Origin: Semisulcospira habei
Lineage: Eukaryota; Mollusca; Gastropoda; Semisulcospiridae
Reading direction: 5' to 3'
Length of the DNA: 64,000 nucleotides
Assembly: GCA_036245525.1 (NCBI GenBank)
Contig: BTPG01000003.1
Coordinates: forward strand, 154,366,642 to 154,430,641
Shown in pieces: positions 1 to 52,249 of the stretch. The position numbers and the translations under genes were made by a program. Below the pieces are notes generated by a model. The model was not told the DNA's origin. It saw only the letters and a program-made list of their open reading frames with translations, and made no database searches. Each line of letters opens with the position of its first letter. The stretch's first letter is position 1.

Positions 1-213
1 TTCATAGTATGTTGGTATATATCTCTGTTATGTAACTTTGCTTTTTCTATCTTGATAGGGGGCCTAGTCAATAAACATTGTACTCAGTCGTGTGAGTGGA
101 AGCTGGCGTAAGGTCACTTAAGCCTTTTAGACTGGCGATAGAGCTTCGGACAGAAAAAAAAATAAAAACTCAGTTCTGCATCTGATACTGGTCATCCTTA
201 TCCACAATCATGA

Positions 214-335
214 GACGATCTTTGCGAAATCGACCATCTGTATAACACGGCACTGTAGGAAATAGCACTTTGTGCTATTTTATTTCCTACCATCCGTGTT
301 ATAGGCTATAGGCGGTCGATTTCGCAAAGATCGTC
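214..335. repeat. 122-bp near-perfect palindrome before exon 1
   Basis: Outer arms GACGATCTTTGCGAAATCGA and its complement (214-235 / 314-335) enclose further paired arms (GTATAACACGG, TAGGAAATAGCA). It ends 28 bp before the SLC22 ATG. It is probably a hairpin element. The 1-213 stretch before it shows no gene. Confidence 0.85.
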
Positions 336-363
336 CCACGCATAGGTCTTTTCCCCAGTAAAG

Positions 364-41176
<40,813 letters not shown>

Positions 41177-41179
41177 CTG

Positions 41180-41780
41180 ACTTAAATCCTGCGCAAGCCA
41201 CTACGCAAGGTGCTCCGCTACCGCGGAATAATTTGTGTAGTGAAATGACCAACACAGAAGAAGAAAAAAATACGCTTTAAAGGAATGAGCACAAACAGTT
41301 TACTAAGATGTTTCGTGCTCATCCTTTCAAGACGTGTTTTTTTTTTCTTTGTTGGTTATTTCATTGCATTTTACAACTTTGGCAATCTTTCATTTCTCTT
41401 AGCTAGTTGCCCAAAGATCAAGTGCCAAATCTGTAGAATGTTGACTTGAATGGTACTGACATAAAGTCCATGTGCCAATGACCACAAAGGTATAATATAG
41501 TTTGCATATTCCCCAGTGGGGAAATACATGTGCGTCCCTATAGGGACGCACATGTATTCCCCCACTGGGGAATATGAAAACTATACTTTTTAGATATACA
41601 TCCTCTGCCATTCTGACAGTGGGTGGTCTTTGAAAACAGACTCTGCTGTTTGTATTATTAAAAAAAATATTTAAAAAATGTTCAGTTCCGTCACGTTTTT
41701 AGCACTGAGTATACACATGTACACTCATTTATAAACTCTGGAAATGAGAAGTGTGCGAGCCATGGTATTTCCATACTTTA
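41180..41780. other. SLC22 3' flank with two hairpins
   Basis: 41262-41345 pairs GAATGAGCAC with GTGCTCATCC. 41508-41580 pairs CATATTCCCCAGTGGGGAAA...TGCGTCCC with GGGACGCA...CCCCACTGGGGAATATG. No other gene was seen. Confidence 0.7.
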
Positions 41781-41786
41781 TTTGGC

Positions 41787-42378
<592 letters not shown>

Positions 42379-42584
42379 TTATAAAGGACCTGTTTGTGCT
42401 GTAGTTCTTTGACTTGTCTGCAATGATTACAAGCTCTATCAATAGTGAGCTTTCGTTTGAAATTCCAAACATTTCCAACAGGCATAAGCCCAGCCCAGAA
42501 GGCTCGTCAGGGTTTATACCTCTTGGAGATGTTTGGAGTGTTGTCTATGCTTATGATAGAAGCTCTGCCCCGTGCAGTCAAAAC

Positions 42585-42668
42585 ACACCGCATCAATAGC
42601 TGCGAAAGTGTCGTATAGCGTTGCCGCTGGCAACGCTATACGACACTTTCGCAGCTATTGATGTGGAT
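42585..42668. repeat. Perfect hairpin CATCAATAGCTGCGAAAG
   Basis: CATCAATAGCTGCGAAAGTG...TATAGCGTTGCC and its exact complement, ending CTATTGATG. A diverged relative lies at about 40470-40545. Confidence 0.88.
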
Positions 42669-42669
42669 A

Positions 42670-43260
42670 TTTATGCTTTGAAAACTTTTCTTTTAAAATA
42701 TATCCAGTTTTAAATGCTTTTTTTTAAAGTACCCATAAAAACACACTGCCTATGTCATTTTCGTTCTGATTTTATGTTTCGTTGGTAAATTTTAAAGAAC
42801 AAAAAAAAAAGTTGCTGTTTTCTGCTTTGCTTTTTTCACGTGATACTGACGGTCGAAAAGGCAAGCACATTGTACGCCAAGTGACTCTCTTCGTATTACT
42901 TTTAAGCCACTGCCTCGTCACAGTCTTTTGAAACGCTGAAGGGCCGGGTCACTATCATGTATACTCTTATAGGACACTATCCCGGGTACACTGTCCTCAT
43001 TCTCGTTCTAAATCAGTCTCGGGCGGGAGATCAGGCGACTAATTCAACTTGACAATGGCGACATTCGTTTCACTCCATAAAATAAGTGGTCTTTCTTTAT
43101 ACTTTGCATGTGTCCTGCCCTTCACGTTACAACCTCGAGAACGACACGCGAAATCTACCCACAGTGGCACTTTTGCGAACGCTTGAAATGACCTGCACCC
43201 CGCCAGAACGACTCTACTACACACGCGAATCTACGCGGAACTGACTCTACGACAATCGAT
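42670..43260. other. Intergenic, nothing recognised
   Basis: No supported gene or repeat. Confidence 0.45.
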
Positions 43261-43267
43261 GATCATG

Positions 43268-43486
43268 TTGACCCATTTAGCCCCGGGACCCTGCAGCAGG
43301 AAATAGATTGATCATGATAATTCAAGGGTAGTGCCAGATGAGCTTGGCGCCTTTCAGGCGCCAAGCTCATCTGGCACTACCCTTGAATTATCATGATCAA
43401 TCCATCTCCTACAACTCAGTGGTACATAGTCGTTAGAGAACGCCTCCAAAAGTTTGGAAATGCGGCCGTGGGGTTAAGAGGGTTAA
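43268..43486. mobile_element. TTAA hairpin MITE (type A)
   Basis: Left TTGACCCATTTAGCCCC, right GGGGTTAAGAGGGTTAA. Centre CTTGGCGCCTTTCAGGCGCC. Confidence 0.86.
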
Positions 43487-43816
43487 AATGTCTTCACAAT
43501 TGAAAAATAAGCAATGCAGTAAAATAAACTACTTGAAACTGAGTGACCCCGGTTCTATTTCGGATAGGGGTCATGCACATACTACACCGGCCAAAGTGTG
43601 ACTGAATATAGTGAGTGTGAATGGCGTTTTCTGATGCAATTTTGTCTTGACTTTTCGTGTCCTCCCATTGAACTTTTCACGATAAGGCTGATTTGAAACA
43701 AAATTTAACTCTTTCACTACAAACAGGGACGAGTTTTAAAACAGACAAAACAAAACAGCAACAACGAGAACTGAGAACACTCCAAATGACCGGACACACG
43801 GAACCAAGTCTGCAAG

Positions 43817-43882
43817 CAAGAGGCTTAGAACATCATGCGCCCCCACAGATGCGGTGGCTCATAATGTTCTCTATGCCTCTTG
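43817..43882. repeat. Hairpin, CTCATGAGCCCC family (diverged)
   Basis: CAAGAGGCTTAGAACATCAT / ATAATGTTCTCTATGCCTCT arms, with GCCCCCAC/GCGGTGGC inside. Confidence 0.72.
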
Positions 43883-43915
43883 CAGTTGACTGGTCTTAAC
43901 ATTTTCGCACTGTTT

Positions 43916-44142
43916 TTAACCCGTATCATACTGAGGCTAATAGCTTCAAATTTGTACACTGCCATATGCAAGCTTCATTATATTTCTTACAGATAAGGAT
44001 CATAGACCAATGGCATTATAGTTCAAGGGCCCGTGTTGCCAGAATAGCTTGGCGCCTAGAGGCGCCAAGCTATTCTGGCACTACCCTTGAACAATTTGAG
44101 TCAAACTTATTTTACACACTGGTGTATTCCGAATGGTATTAA
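43916..44142. mobile_element. TTAA hairpin MITE (type B, reverse)
   Basis: TTAACCCGTATCATACTGAG left and GTATTCCGAATGGTATTAA right. Centre GCTTGGCGCCTAGAGGCGCC. Confidence 0.88.
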
Positions 44143-44399
44143 TACGCAATCAAACCGGTCTGCTCCAGGACGGGCTGTGATTGTTGAATTTGCCGATAAA
44201 ACGGATGTTCAATGTTGTCTCACAAGTTGCTCAAGTAAAGCTATTCTACCCTTCTTTGTACGACCAGTCCATGTGAGTAGGCACACGCAAGCCCGAGGTT
44301 CTCTGCTGCCCCTTGTGAGTCCGTGGAGCTGTTCTACTTACACAGTCAGTCAATAGCGCGAGCAGGAAAGCAAAATGTCAGTCTTTTATTTTACGACAC

Positions 44400-44765
44400 T
44401 CACACTTTTAATAATTAAAGTACCATTACGCATAAATCTGAAGGCACATTTCAGCACCAATTGTGTTTGTTTTGTCGACACACTTAATGAAATTTAGTAA
44501 CAGCAGTTTGGACATGCAGCCAAAAGCACAGGCGTAATTGCACTTATTAATTGTATTCTGCGCTGCCGTTAGCGTGTCAGTCTATTTTTAGCTCGCTTCT
44601 CGCACTGATAGCGTTGTATTTCTAGAACGGAGTTGAATCATTGTCAGGTTACTTGATATAAAGACGACGTGTGCTAAAAAGGACTGTCCTGTGTCTAAAT
44701 GAGCGTTTCGTAACCGTATGTTACAGAAGTGTATCTTTTGAACGGCGGTAGTCGGTGGACCTTCA
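44400..44765 (-). repeat. Dispersed intronic repeat, copy 3 (reverse)
   Basis: The complement of 5870-6235 in the same block order, without the MITE of copy 2. Confidence 0.7.
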
Positions 44766-45036
44766 AGTTATGACCTGTTGCCGGCCAGCATTACTGCAAG
44801 TGACACGCGGCTAAAAATCGTTTATAAAGGAGATACTGATTTGCCTGGAACAGGTCGCTTTAAGAATGAGTCTACCATTCTCAACTTTAGTCTTTAGTTC
44901 AAGTTGTTCTTATTGACATATTGATCTTTTACGTGTGCAAAAACGGCAATAATTTGCCTTTCCTCTGCAGTACGGCACGAGTTCTGGCTTGTTTTCAGAT
45001 CTCATATCCGCACGGCTGCGACTNATATCATCACAA

Positions 45037-45205
45037 GCTCCTATATAGCGTCCCAGTAGCCCTTTTGTTGACAGACAACATTTTAATAGGGACGGCACGC
45101 GCCGCCTCCCATCTGGTTTCACTAAATGCCGGGCAGGGGTGGGGGTGGGAGGGGGGGCGGTGGGGGTGGGTGGGTCTACGACCTGTCCGGCCAACACTGA
45201 CCTGT
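45037..45205. repeat. Inverted pair member with 56350-56500
   Basis: GCGTCCCAGTAGCCCTTTTG, GGACGGCACGCGCCGCCTCC and CATCTGGTTTCACT match the complement of 56350-56500. A single N lies at 45024. Confidence 0.8.
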
Positions 45206-45209
45206 AAAT

Positions 45210-46300
45210 TGATACACCCAGAGCAGTGTCAAATGTCCGTGACCCAGATGTTTAGCATGCCGAAACAAGGCCTCGCTAGAATCTGGTGCCAGACTGCCTC
45301 TTACCCCAACATAACGACAGAAACTGTCAACGCCTCGGCCGCTTTAACAGCTCGCCGCTGCCGCTTTATCGCTCCCTGGTCGTGCCGGCGTGTTTATGTG
45401 TACTGTAAACAAATTCCCAACCCTTTTCCGAGGTCTCTGTACAGTCTATTTTTACTCTGAGGCCTTCCTTTCTAAAAATTCTCAGCTTTTCAAGTCGGTA
45501 AAGCGATCGCTGATTCCATTGCTAACGACGCGGTCCGACATCTTGGTTTTACTCTCTTCGGTTGTTTTTCTTTTTTTATCAAGTGTGATACTGTGGAAAT
45601 TGATAATCTATTGCTATATTGCCAGGAAACTTGTAGCAATGTTTCCAAGTGTTTAAAATCAAATGTTTTATTTAGAATGCTTTAAATGGTCAGCTATTGA
45701 TAAATTACTTTTGTTTGAGTGTATTGTGTTGACCTCACGTGCTACGAGCGTTAGATTTGATGCTGCACAATCAAAGTATGCGTTTGTTTGGCCATTCATT
45801 TGAAACCTAAAGCCAGGCACTAGGCTTCTAACGTACACAAAAGCGCCCGCATTCGTTTGCGAAAATTCGCCGGCCGCCTCGGGGTTTACACGTTAGACAA
45901 ACCCTACTCTGATGCGGGAACTGAGGAGCACTATAGTATAAATCACGAGAGAGGTTTACCACCGAAGGTTTTCAAAACTTGCACAGACTCATTACAATCT
46001 ATGTATTTTCACCAAGCTGGTATTGCAGGCCAGTATGCTTGCTGAAACTGAAACCGTGCAGGAGACAGGCCAATATACCGCTTCTAGTCCTAGCATATAT
46101 GTACATTTGCCCCTGCATTTACAAAGGCTACTGAGAACCTGCTGCCGCAAACGAACTGCGCAGTTCTTCTCAGAGCGGACAAAGTCAGGTTTTAGCATAA
46201 GACTGAACACATGCTCAAACTTATAACGCCCGGGGTACGCGCAAGCATGGATGCCGTGTTCACAGGTCACAGTGTGACTAGAATAAAGAGTGGTCCGCAT
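45210..46300. other. Intergenic, no gene supported
   Basis: One longer + frame (44921-45460) and shorter frames exist but show no family motif. Confidence 0.45.
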
Positions 46301-46639
46301 GTGTTGTACACGTTTCTAGGTTGCCCATATTATCCCTGCTACCTCACCTATTGGGATAAATCAATAAAGCAGCTAATTTAATTTATTGTTCGAAAGACTT
46401 TATGTACAGGAAATTCACCTATGGTGCAACTTGCAGCCACTCAATCACACTCGTAGATCATGATCATAATATTTTATTTTCCTAGTAATATTTTCCTAGT
46501 AAGGCCATACAGCCAGAGACCATGAGGGAATTTTTTACTTCTGTGGTCTTACTTAATGCACGCCATCCTTGAGGTGGGTTTTTTTTTTTTTTTTTTACTT
46601 ATTGTCAGGGTAGGTCATACTTGATATAAATCCAAACGT

Positions 46640-47160
46640 TTTTGGCCTTGGGACTTGAGAGTGTTTTTGCATGATTCTGCAGGAACAATAGATAATACGG
46701 GTGTAAAAGGTTGGGAATGGATATGTGATACTAAAACTGTGCCGTCATTTTCAGGTGGTTTCAGTTATATAGTCAGTAATTGTGTGTTGTATGGTGAAGG
46801 GAGTCACATAAATGTTACTGTTTTAAGAGTAATGTGGCTGAATGATAGTGGCTGTGTAATGATATTGTGTCTGTGGGTGTGTTCAGGTTGATTTCCAAAT
46901 TTTTACACTGAAACTGGTTTTCTTTATTTTTCATGTGATTCACTTAAAATTGGTGAGCATCTTTCACGTGACTGACTGATTAAAAGTATGCTTACAAATG
47001 CAAAATCTGATGGAAACTGTAGAAGTAAGATGCTCTTTCCTATGTGATTTTGGAACTTACTGAGCACATTTCCCAGCCGCTTTAGTTTGGCACTTGAGAC
47101 TTCAGTGGTGCTGAGCATGTTTTAAGTGACGGGCGACTGATTAAAATGATGGTGACCAAT
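46640..47160. repeat. Inverted pair member with 52500-54745
   Basis: TTTGCATGATTCTGCAGGAACA, trimmed blocks such as GTGCCGTCATTTTCAGGTGG, and GGTGAGCATCTTTCACGTGA match the complement of sequence at 54590-54745 and 52560-52700. Confidence 0.75.
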
Positions 47161-47326
47161 GCAAAATCACTGAGATGGACACTTTACAAGTTGTACACCC
47201 CTTCCCGCTAGGTCTTAACCCTTATCATTCGGAATACACCACTGTGTGAAATAAGTTTGACTAAAATAGTTCAAGGGTGGTGCCAGAATAGCTTGGTGCC
47301 TCTAGGCGCCAAGCTATTCTGGCACC

Positions 47327-50300
47327 CTCTCTCTTGGCTTGACTTCGCGAACGAAGATTCTATAGGGCTTGCCCACGTCGTCTGCAGGCATTTTCGTGGC
47401 TGCGGAGGCCAATCCGGGACAGGCAGGTTCGACCGCAGTGGCTGCAGGGGAAGGTCTGGTCAGGGTTCTGAGTTACGACAGCTCTGTTTTTTCTTCTGAG
47501 CCGCTTGTCCTTAAGGTTAGCTCTGCGAGAGTCCTCAAAGGAGACGGCTGCCTTGTGAATGGTGGAGCGCCAGGTGTCACGGTCCGCGGCAAGCGAAGAC
47601 CACTGGTGGTGGTCGATTTGGCAGGCACTAAGTGACTTCTTGAGACCGTCTTTGTATCTCTTCTTTGGTGCCCCTCTGTCTCGGTGTCCAGTGGCGAGCT
47701 CGCCGAACAGAGTGATCTTGGGTAGGCGATGATCCTCCATCCTGGAGACGTGCCCCGCCCAGCGAAGCTGTGTCCGCAGCAGCAAAGCCTCGATGCTCAC
47801 AGTTTCCGCCTGTTCAAGGACCTCGACGTTGGTGACATAGTCACTCCAGTGAATGCCCAGGATGGTACGCAGGCAGCGCTGGTGAAAGCGTTCGAGGAGT
47901 CGTAGTTGGCTGCGGTAGAGGGCCCAGGACTCGGAACCGTACAGCAGGGTGGTGAGGACGACAGCTCTGTACACGCTGATCTTGGTGCCTTTTTTCAGCT
48001 GTTGATTGTGCCACACCCGCTTGAATAGTCGCCCGAAAGCACTGTTCGCTTTTGCCAGCCTGTTGTCCAGCTCCTTGTCCAGCTTGGCGTCTGACGTGAT
48101 GATGCAGCCAAGGTAGGTAAACTGGTGTACAGACTTCAGTTCGGACTCGCCGATGGTGATGTGGGGAGGGCGATGCTCTTCCTTGGGTGCCGGCTGATGA
48201 AGGACCTCTGTCTTTTTCAGACTGACCTCAAGTCCAAAGAGCTGGGCGGCATCTGCGAAGCAGGACGTAATGCGCTGCAAGGCTCTCTCTGTGTGTGCAA
48301 CGAGGGCAGCGTCATCAGCAAAGAGCAGCTCACGAATCAGTTGGTCTAGGGTTTTCGTGTGGGCCTGCAGTCGTCTGAGGTTGAACAGGCTGCCATCGAG
48401 ACGATACCTGATGTACACTGCGTCGTCATCGTCGAGGTCCACTGTGGCCTGCTTCAACATCATGCTGAAGAAGATGGTGAAGAGGGTCGGTGCCAGCACG
48501 CAGCCTTGCTTCACGCCGTTGCGAATGGGGAATGGTTCTGAGAGGTCACTGTTTAGTCTGACCTGGCCTTGCTGGTCCTCGTGGAGCTGGACGATCATGT
48601 TGAGGAACTTTGGGGGACAGCCTAGTCGCTCCAGGATCTGCCACATACCTTGCCTGCTCACAGTGTCAAACGCTTTTGTTAGGTCGACAAACGTTACGTA
48701 CAGCCCTTTGTTCTGCTCGCGGCACTTCTCCTGAAGCTGTCTCAGCACAAAGACCATGTCGGTGGTACTCCTGTTGGCTCTGAAGCCACACTGGCCCTCT
48801 GGGAGGTGGTCTTCAGCGATGGCAGGTACCAGCCGATTCAGGAGCAACCTTGCGAGAATTTTCCCGGCAATGGACAGCAGGGTAATTCCACGATAATTAG
48901 AGCAGGCAGACTTCTCTCCTTTGTTCTTGTACAGGGTGATGATGACTGCATCACGGAGATCCTTTGGTAGTGTTCCTTTTTCCCAGCAGCAGAGAAAGAG
49001 GTCGTGGAGCTTGTTGTGCAGTGCTGGGCCTCCATGTTTCCAGATCTCTGGCGGGATTCCGTCAATGCCTGCTGCTTTGCCACTCTTGAGCTGGTGGATG
49101 GCTGTGAGGGTCTCTTCGGCGGTGGGCGGTTCGTCCAATTCAACCTTTAGTGGAAGGTGTGGGATTTGGAGGATGACTGTTTCTTGAACAGTGCGCTCAG
49201 CGCCGAAGAGGTCCTGAAAGTATTCCGACCAGCGGTTCAAGATGGAGGTATTATCTGTGAGGAGTGCCTGTCCATCAGCGCTTCGCAGGGGACTTTGTAC
49301 CAGGTGCCTAGGGCCATACACTGCTTTCAGTGCTTCGTAGAAGCCCCTGTAGTCACCGTTGTCAGCGCAGAGCTGGGTCCTCTGTGCGAGTCTGGACCAC
49401 CACTCGTTCTGGAGCTCTCTAAGCTTGAGCTGGAGACTGCTGCAGATGAGGCGGAAGGCAGACTTCTTCACAGGGCAGGAAGGCTGGGCTAGGTGGGCCT
49501 GGTGGGCGGCTCTTTTTTTTGCTAGAAGGTCCTGGATCTCTACGTCGTTTTCGTCAAACCAGTCTTTGTTCCTCTTTCTAGCAAAGCCCAAGACTTCCAC
49601 AGAAGATTTTACAATAGCAGTTTTCAGTTGTTCCCAGAGTGTTTCAGGGGAGGAGTCTGCTGGATCAACTGTATCTTTGAGCATGCGCTGTAAATCGGCC
49701 TGAAGGGCAGCTTTCTTGTCGTCACGCTGAAGGCTGGCAACATCAAGCTTTTTCTTGGGGGGGCCCCCTTTCTTGGGTTTCAGCTTGAGGCGGAGCCTGA
49801 GTTTGCAGCGAACAAGGCGGTGGTCAGTGTGGCACTCTGCGCTGGGCATCACTCTGGTGAGGAGGACGTCACTGCGGTCCCTCTGACGCACTAGGACATA
49901 GTCGATAAGGTGCCAGTGCTTGGAGCGAGGATGCATCCAGGTGGTCTTTCGACTGTCCTTTTGCTGGAAAGTAGTGTTGGTGATGACAAGTTGCTGCTCT
50001 GCACAGAGCTCCAACAGTAGGCGACCATTGTCATTGCAGTTCCCAACGCCATGCTTGCCGAGGACTCCTTTCCAGGCTTCAGAGTCTTGGCCCACTCTGG
50101 CGTTGAAGTCGCCAAGGATGATGACTTTGTCGTCTGCAGGGGTGCTCTGTAGGAGGCTGCGCAGGTCAGAGTAGAACTTGTCTTTTTCTGCAGGCTCTGC
50201 CAGGAGGGTTGGGGAGTACACACTGAGAAGGGTGACGTATTGCTGGTGTCTCAGTGGGAGGCGCATGGACATGATGCGGTCGGAGTGACCCGTTGGTAGG

Positions 50301-51254
50301 TTTTCCAACTTAGTCGCAATGTGGGTCTTCACCATGAAGCCCACGCCTGAGAGCCGTCTTTCTGATGCAGGCCTGCCTGACCAGTAGAGGGTGTAGCCAG
50401 CGCCAAGTTCTTGGAGGCTGCCTTCCTCCGGAAGGCGTACTTCGCTGAGCGCGGCGATGTCGATGTTTAACCTCCGCAATTCATGGGCAATGAGGGCGGA
50501 GCGACGTTCAGGGCGTCCGCTGTCTGCTGTGTCGAGCATGGTTCGGATGTTCCAGCATGCAACGTTGAGTCCGGTCGTGGTCGTCATGAGAGTGGATCCA
50601 TTGTTTTTTCTTGTTTTCTGACCGCATGGGAAGATGCCCGTTGACCGCGGCTAGCCAACTGGGTTACGAGGGGATGAGCTTTGGTTAGGCCACCTTTTCT
50701 AGGCCCCTCTCCGTGTGGAGCAAGCAGTGCTGTCCCTAGAGAAGGCTGCTTGGTCGTTCAGGGTGTGCCGAGTGACGTTGTCATCCCCAGGTCAACATCA
50801 GGCGACCAATATCCTGAACCGCCTGCATGCAGGTTTGAGACTCCGGCTTCCAGTGACATCTTTCACCTGCCGTTTTGCCCCTTGCCCATCGCTACAGGAC
50901 TTGGAAAGTTCAGTGTCATAGTCCGTGGGCGTTTCCTAAAGCCTGCGCGGTGGAGCTTTTTGGTGGAGTGCAGTGTGCGCAGTACTGGCCCCACCCTATA
51001 AACCCTTGGTTCGTTTGCCATGGCCTAGCAAGCTGGGACGGTGGCATCGAGGTCCTCGGGTCGTAGGTTTTATATCAGACTGTCCTTGTCTTAGTCTCTG
51101 GCTCAAAAGCCTTCCCCGGAGACACGGGGGCTTTGATGTCAGGGGTTTCCTCCCTTAGCCTTTCCGCAGCCAAGCGGCCAAGCCTGCAAGGCAGCAGGGG
51201 ACTCGTGGGGGCGGGGTCGTCTATGTCCCGTGCAGATGTGAACATCTGCCCACT
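47327..51254 (-). mobile_element. Near-complete APE-type non-LTR retrotransposon
   Basis: About 3.93 kb inserted in the MITE. It has about 670 bp of 5' leader, one intact ORF and a 3' end only about 33 bp after the stop, finishing (GA)n-like. Target duplication is at most 5 bp (GCACC). Confidence 0.85.
47360..50587 (-). CDS. Endonuclease-reverse transcriptase, 1075 aa, intact
   Basis: The N-terminal AP endonuclease (about 1-260) starts LNVACWNIRTM and has LSEVRLPEEG, ILGDFNARVG, HLIDYVLVR and CHTDHRLVR. A Lys/Arg-rich linker follows. The reverse transcriptase (about 490-800) has ITLYKNKGEKSACSNYRGIT, QCGFRANRSTTD, FVDLTKAFDTV (catalytic Asp), NGVKQGCVLAPTLF and LLFADDAALVA (the FADD active site). 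It then has FTYLGCIIT, RLRWAGH-type LRWAGHVSRMEDHRLPK, and a final Cys2His-Cys finger CSHCGRTC...HENAC. No RNase H domain is present. It drives target-primed insertion of its own RNA. The type is often annotated CFDP2-like. The clade is uncertain (RTE-related likely). No stop or frameshift is seen, so it may be recent. Confidence 0.92.
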   Translation of the reverse strand: MTTTTGLNVACWNIRTMLDTADSGRPERRSALIAHELRRLNIDIAALSEVRLPEEGSLQELGAGYTLYWSGRPASERRLSGVGFMVKTHIATKLENLPTGHSDRIMSMRLPLRHQQYVTLLSVYSPTLLAEPAEKDKFYSDLRSLLQSTPADDKVIILGDFNARVGQDSEAWKGVLGKHGVGNCNDNGRLLLELCAEQQLVITNTTFQQKDSRKTTWMHPRSKHWHLIDYVLVRQRDRSDVLLTRVMPSAECHTDHRLVRCKLRLRLKLKPKKGGPPKKKLDVASLQRDDKKAALQADLQRMLKDTVDPADSSPETLWEQLKTAIVKSSVEVLGFARKRNKDWFDENDVEIQDLLAKKRAAHQAHLAQPSCPVKKSAFRLICSSLQLKLRELQNEWWSRLAQRTQLCADNGDYRGFYEALKAVYGPRHLVQSPLRSADGQALLTDNTSILNRWSEYFQDLFGAERTVQETVILQIPHLPLKVELDEPPTAEETLTAIHQLKSGKAAGIDGIPPEIWKHGGPALHNKLHDLFLCCWEKGTLPKDLRDAVIITLYKNKGEKSACSNYRGITLLSIAGKILARLLLNRLVPAIAEDHLPEGQCGFRANRSTTDMVFVLRQLQEKCREQNKGLYVTFVDLTKAFDTVSRQGMWQILERLGCPPKFLNMIVQLHEDQQGQVRLNSDLSEPFPIRNGVKQGCVLAPTLFTIFFSMMLKQATVDLDDDDAVYIRYRLDGSLFNLRRLQAHTKTLDQLIRELLFADDAALVAHTERALQRITSCFADAAQLFGLEVSLKKTEVLHQPAPKEEHRPPHITIGESELKSVHQFTYLGCIITSDAKLDKELDNRLAKANSAFGRLFKRVWHNQQLKKGTKISVYRAVVLTTLLYGSESWALYRSQLRLLERFHQRCLRTILGIHWSDYVTNVEVLEQAETVSIEALLLRTQLRWAGHVSRMEDHRLPKITLFGELATGHRDRGAPKKRYKDGLKKSLSACQIDHHQWSSLAADRDTWRSTIHKAAVSFEDSRRANLKDKRLRRKNRAVVTQNPDQTFPCSHCGRTCLSRIGLRSHENACRRRGQAL

Positions 51255-51391
51255 GCACCACCCTTGAACTAAAGCCATTGGTCTATATCCTTATCTGTAA
51301 ATACTATAATGTAGCTTGCATATGGCAGTGCACAAATTTGAAGCTTTTAGCCTCAGTAGGATATGGGTTAACTGTGTGTGTTAAGACTATA

Positions 51392-51594
51392 TTGACCCAT
51401 ATCAGACTGATGCTAAAAGCTTCAGTTGACCTGACTGCCATATTCAAGCTACATTATATGATGATGATGATGATAGATGATGATGATAGAACTTTATTGC
51501 TATATGTAACAATACATTAGGAAATCGTTGCGGTGCCGCGCAACATTAAAGGAAGAACATTAAACACATTAAAATATAATTAAGCTACTCACGT

Positions 51595-51671
<77 letters not shown>

Positions 51672-51907
51672 GTATGCCTTAGTAACTATTGTGGTCTAAA
51701 CATAAAGGCAATAAACACGATTTCACATTAACACAAATTACATAGGATTACATATAGTACTTACAGCTAAGGATGTCAGTAGACCAATGGCTTTAGTTAA
51801 AGGGTGGTGCCAGAATAGCTTGGCGCCAAAGTATTCTGGCACTTCCCTTGAATAATTTAAGTGAAACTTATTTCACACACTGGTGTATTCCGATTGATAA
51901 GGGTTAA
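51392..51907. mobile_element. TTAA hairpin MITE (type B, reverse) with internal insertion
   Basis: Left TTGACCCATATCAGACTGAT, right GTATTCCGATTGATAAGGGTTAA (in parts). The hairpin has lost part of one arm (CTTGGCGCCAAAG). About 290 bp are inserted near 51458: ATGATG repeats, GAACTTTATTGC and (CA)n 51595-51670. Confidence 0.75.
51457..51755 (-). mobile_element. Small LINE/SINE 3' end with (CAT)n tail
   Basis: On the minus strand it ends GCAATAAAGTTC followed by ATCATC repeats, like RTE-type tails. It contains a (CA)n/(GT)n run. Confidence 0.5.
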
Positions 51908-52205
51908 TAATAATAATAATGCATAGCATTTATATGGCGCATTTCTCATATTTATAATATAACTCAATGCGCAGAATGTAGCCGCGAACTGAACCCAACA
52001 AGCACGCTCACGTGAATCACACGCATTCACTCACACACTGTACGTAAACACAGAACATTCACGTGGTGCTAAGGGCAAGCTCAAGCGAGCTACACGGTAT
52101 TTGGAAATCGTTTTGTATTTGAAATTTTATTAAGTTGGCTGAAACTGATACCAAAGTGGAGGGGGAGGAAGAGCCGGAGTACCCGGAGAAAGAACCCCCG
52201 ACGGT
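51908..52205 (-). mobile_element. SINE body, reverse
   Basis: (TAA)n then the complement of the 4550 SINE body: CGCGAACTGAACCCAACAAG, CCAAAGTGGAGGGGGAGGAA and GTACCCGGAGAAAGAACCCC. Confidence 0.75.
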
Positions 52206-52249
52206 TAAAGGAATCTGTTTCATTTATGCGTCATTTAATTGCATTTGAA

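Larger units (their letters stand above)
47215..51371. mobile_element. TTAA hairpin MITE (type B) carrying a LINE
   Basis: Left part TTAACCCTTATCATTCGGAA...GGCACC (47215-47326), right part GCACCACCCTTGAACTAAAG...GATATGGGTTAA (51255-51371). Together they make a normal type B element. The break lies inside the right arm of its hairpin. Confidence 0.88.

Noticed and set aside
44921..45460. 179-codon frame as an upstream TMEM168 exon
   Set aside because: No hydrophobic pattern or splice phase matching TMEM168. It contains an N and part of an inverted repeat.
47257..49703. Plus-strand frames opposite the intact LINE ORF
   Set aside because: Shadows of the 1075-codon minus-strand ORF; no motif of their own.
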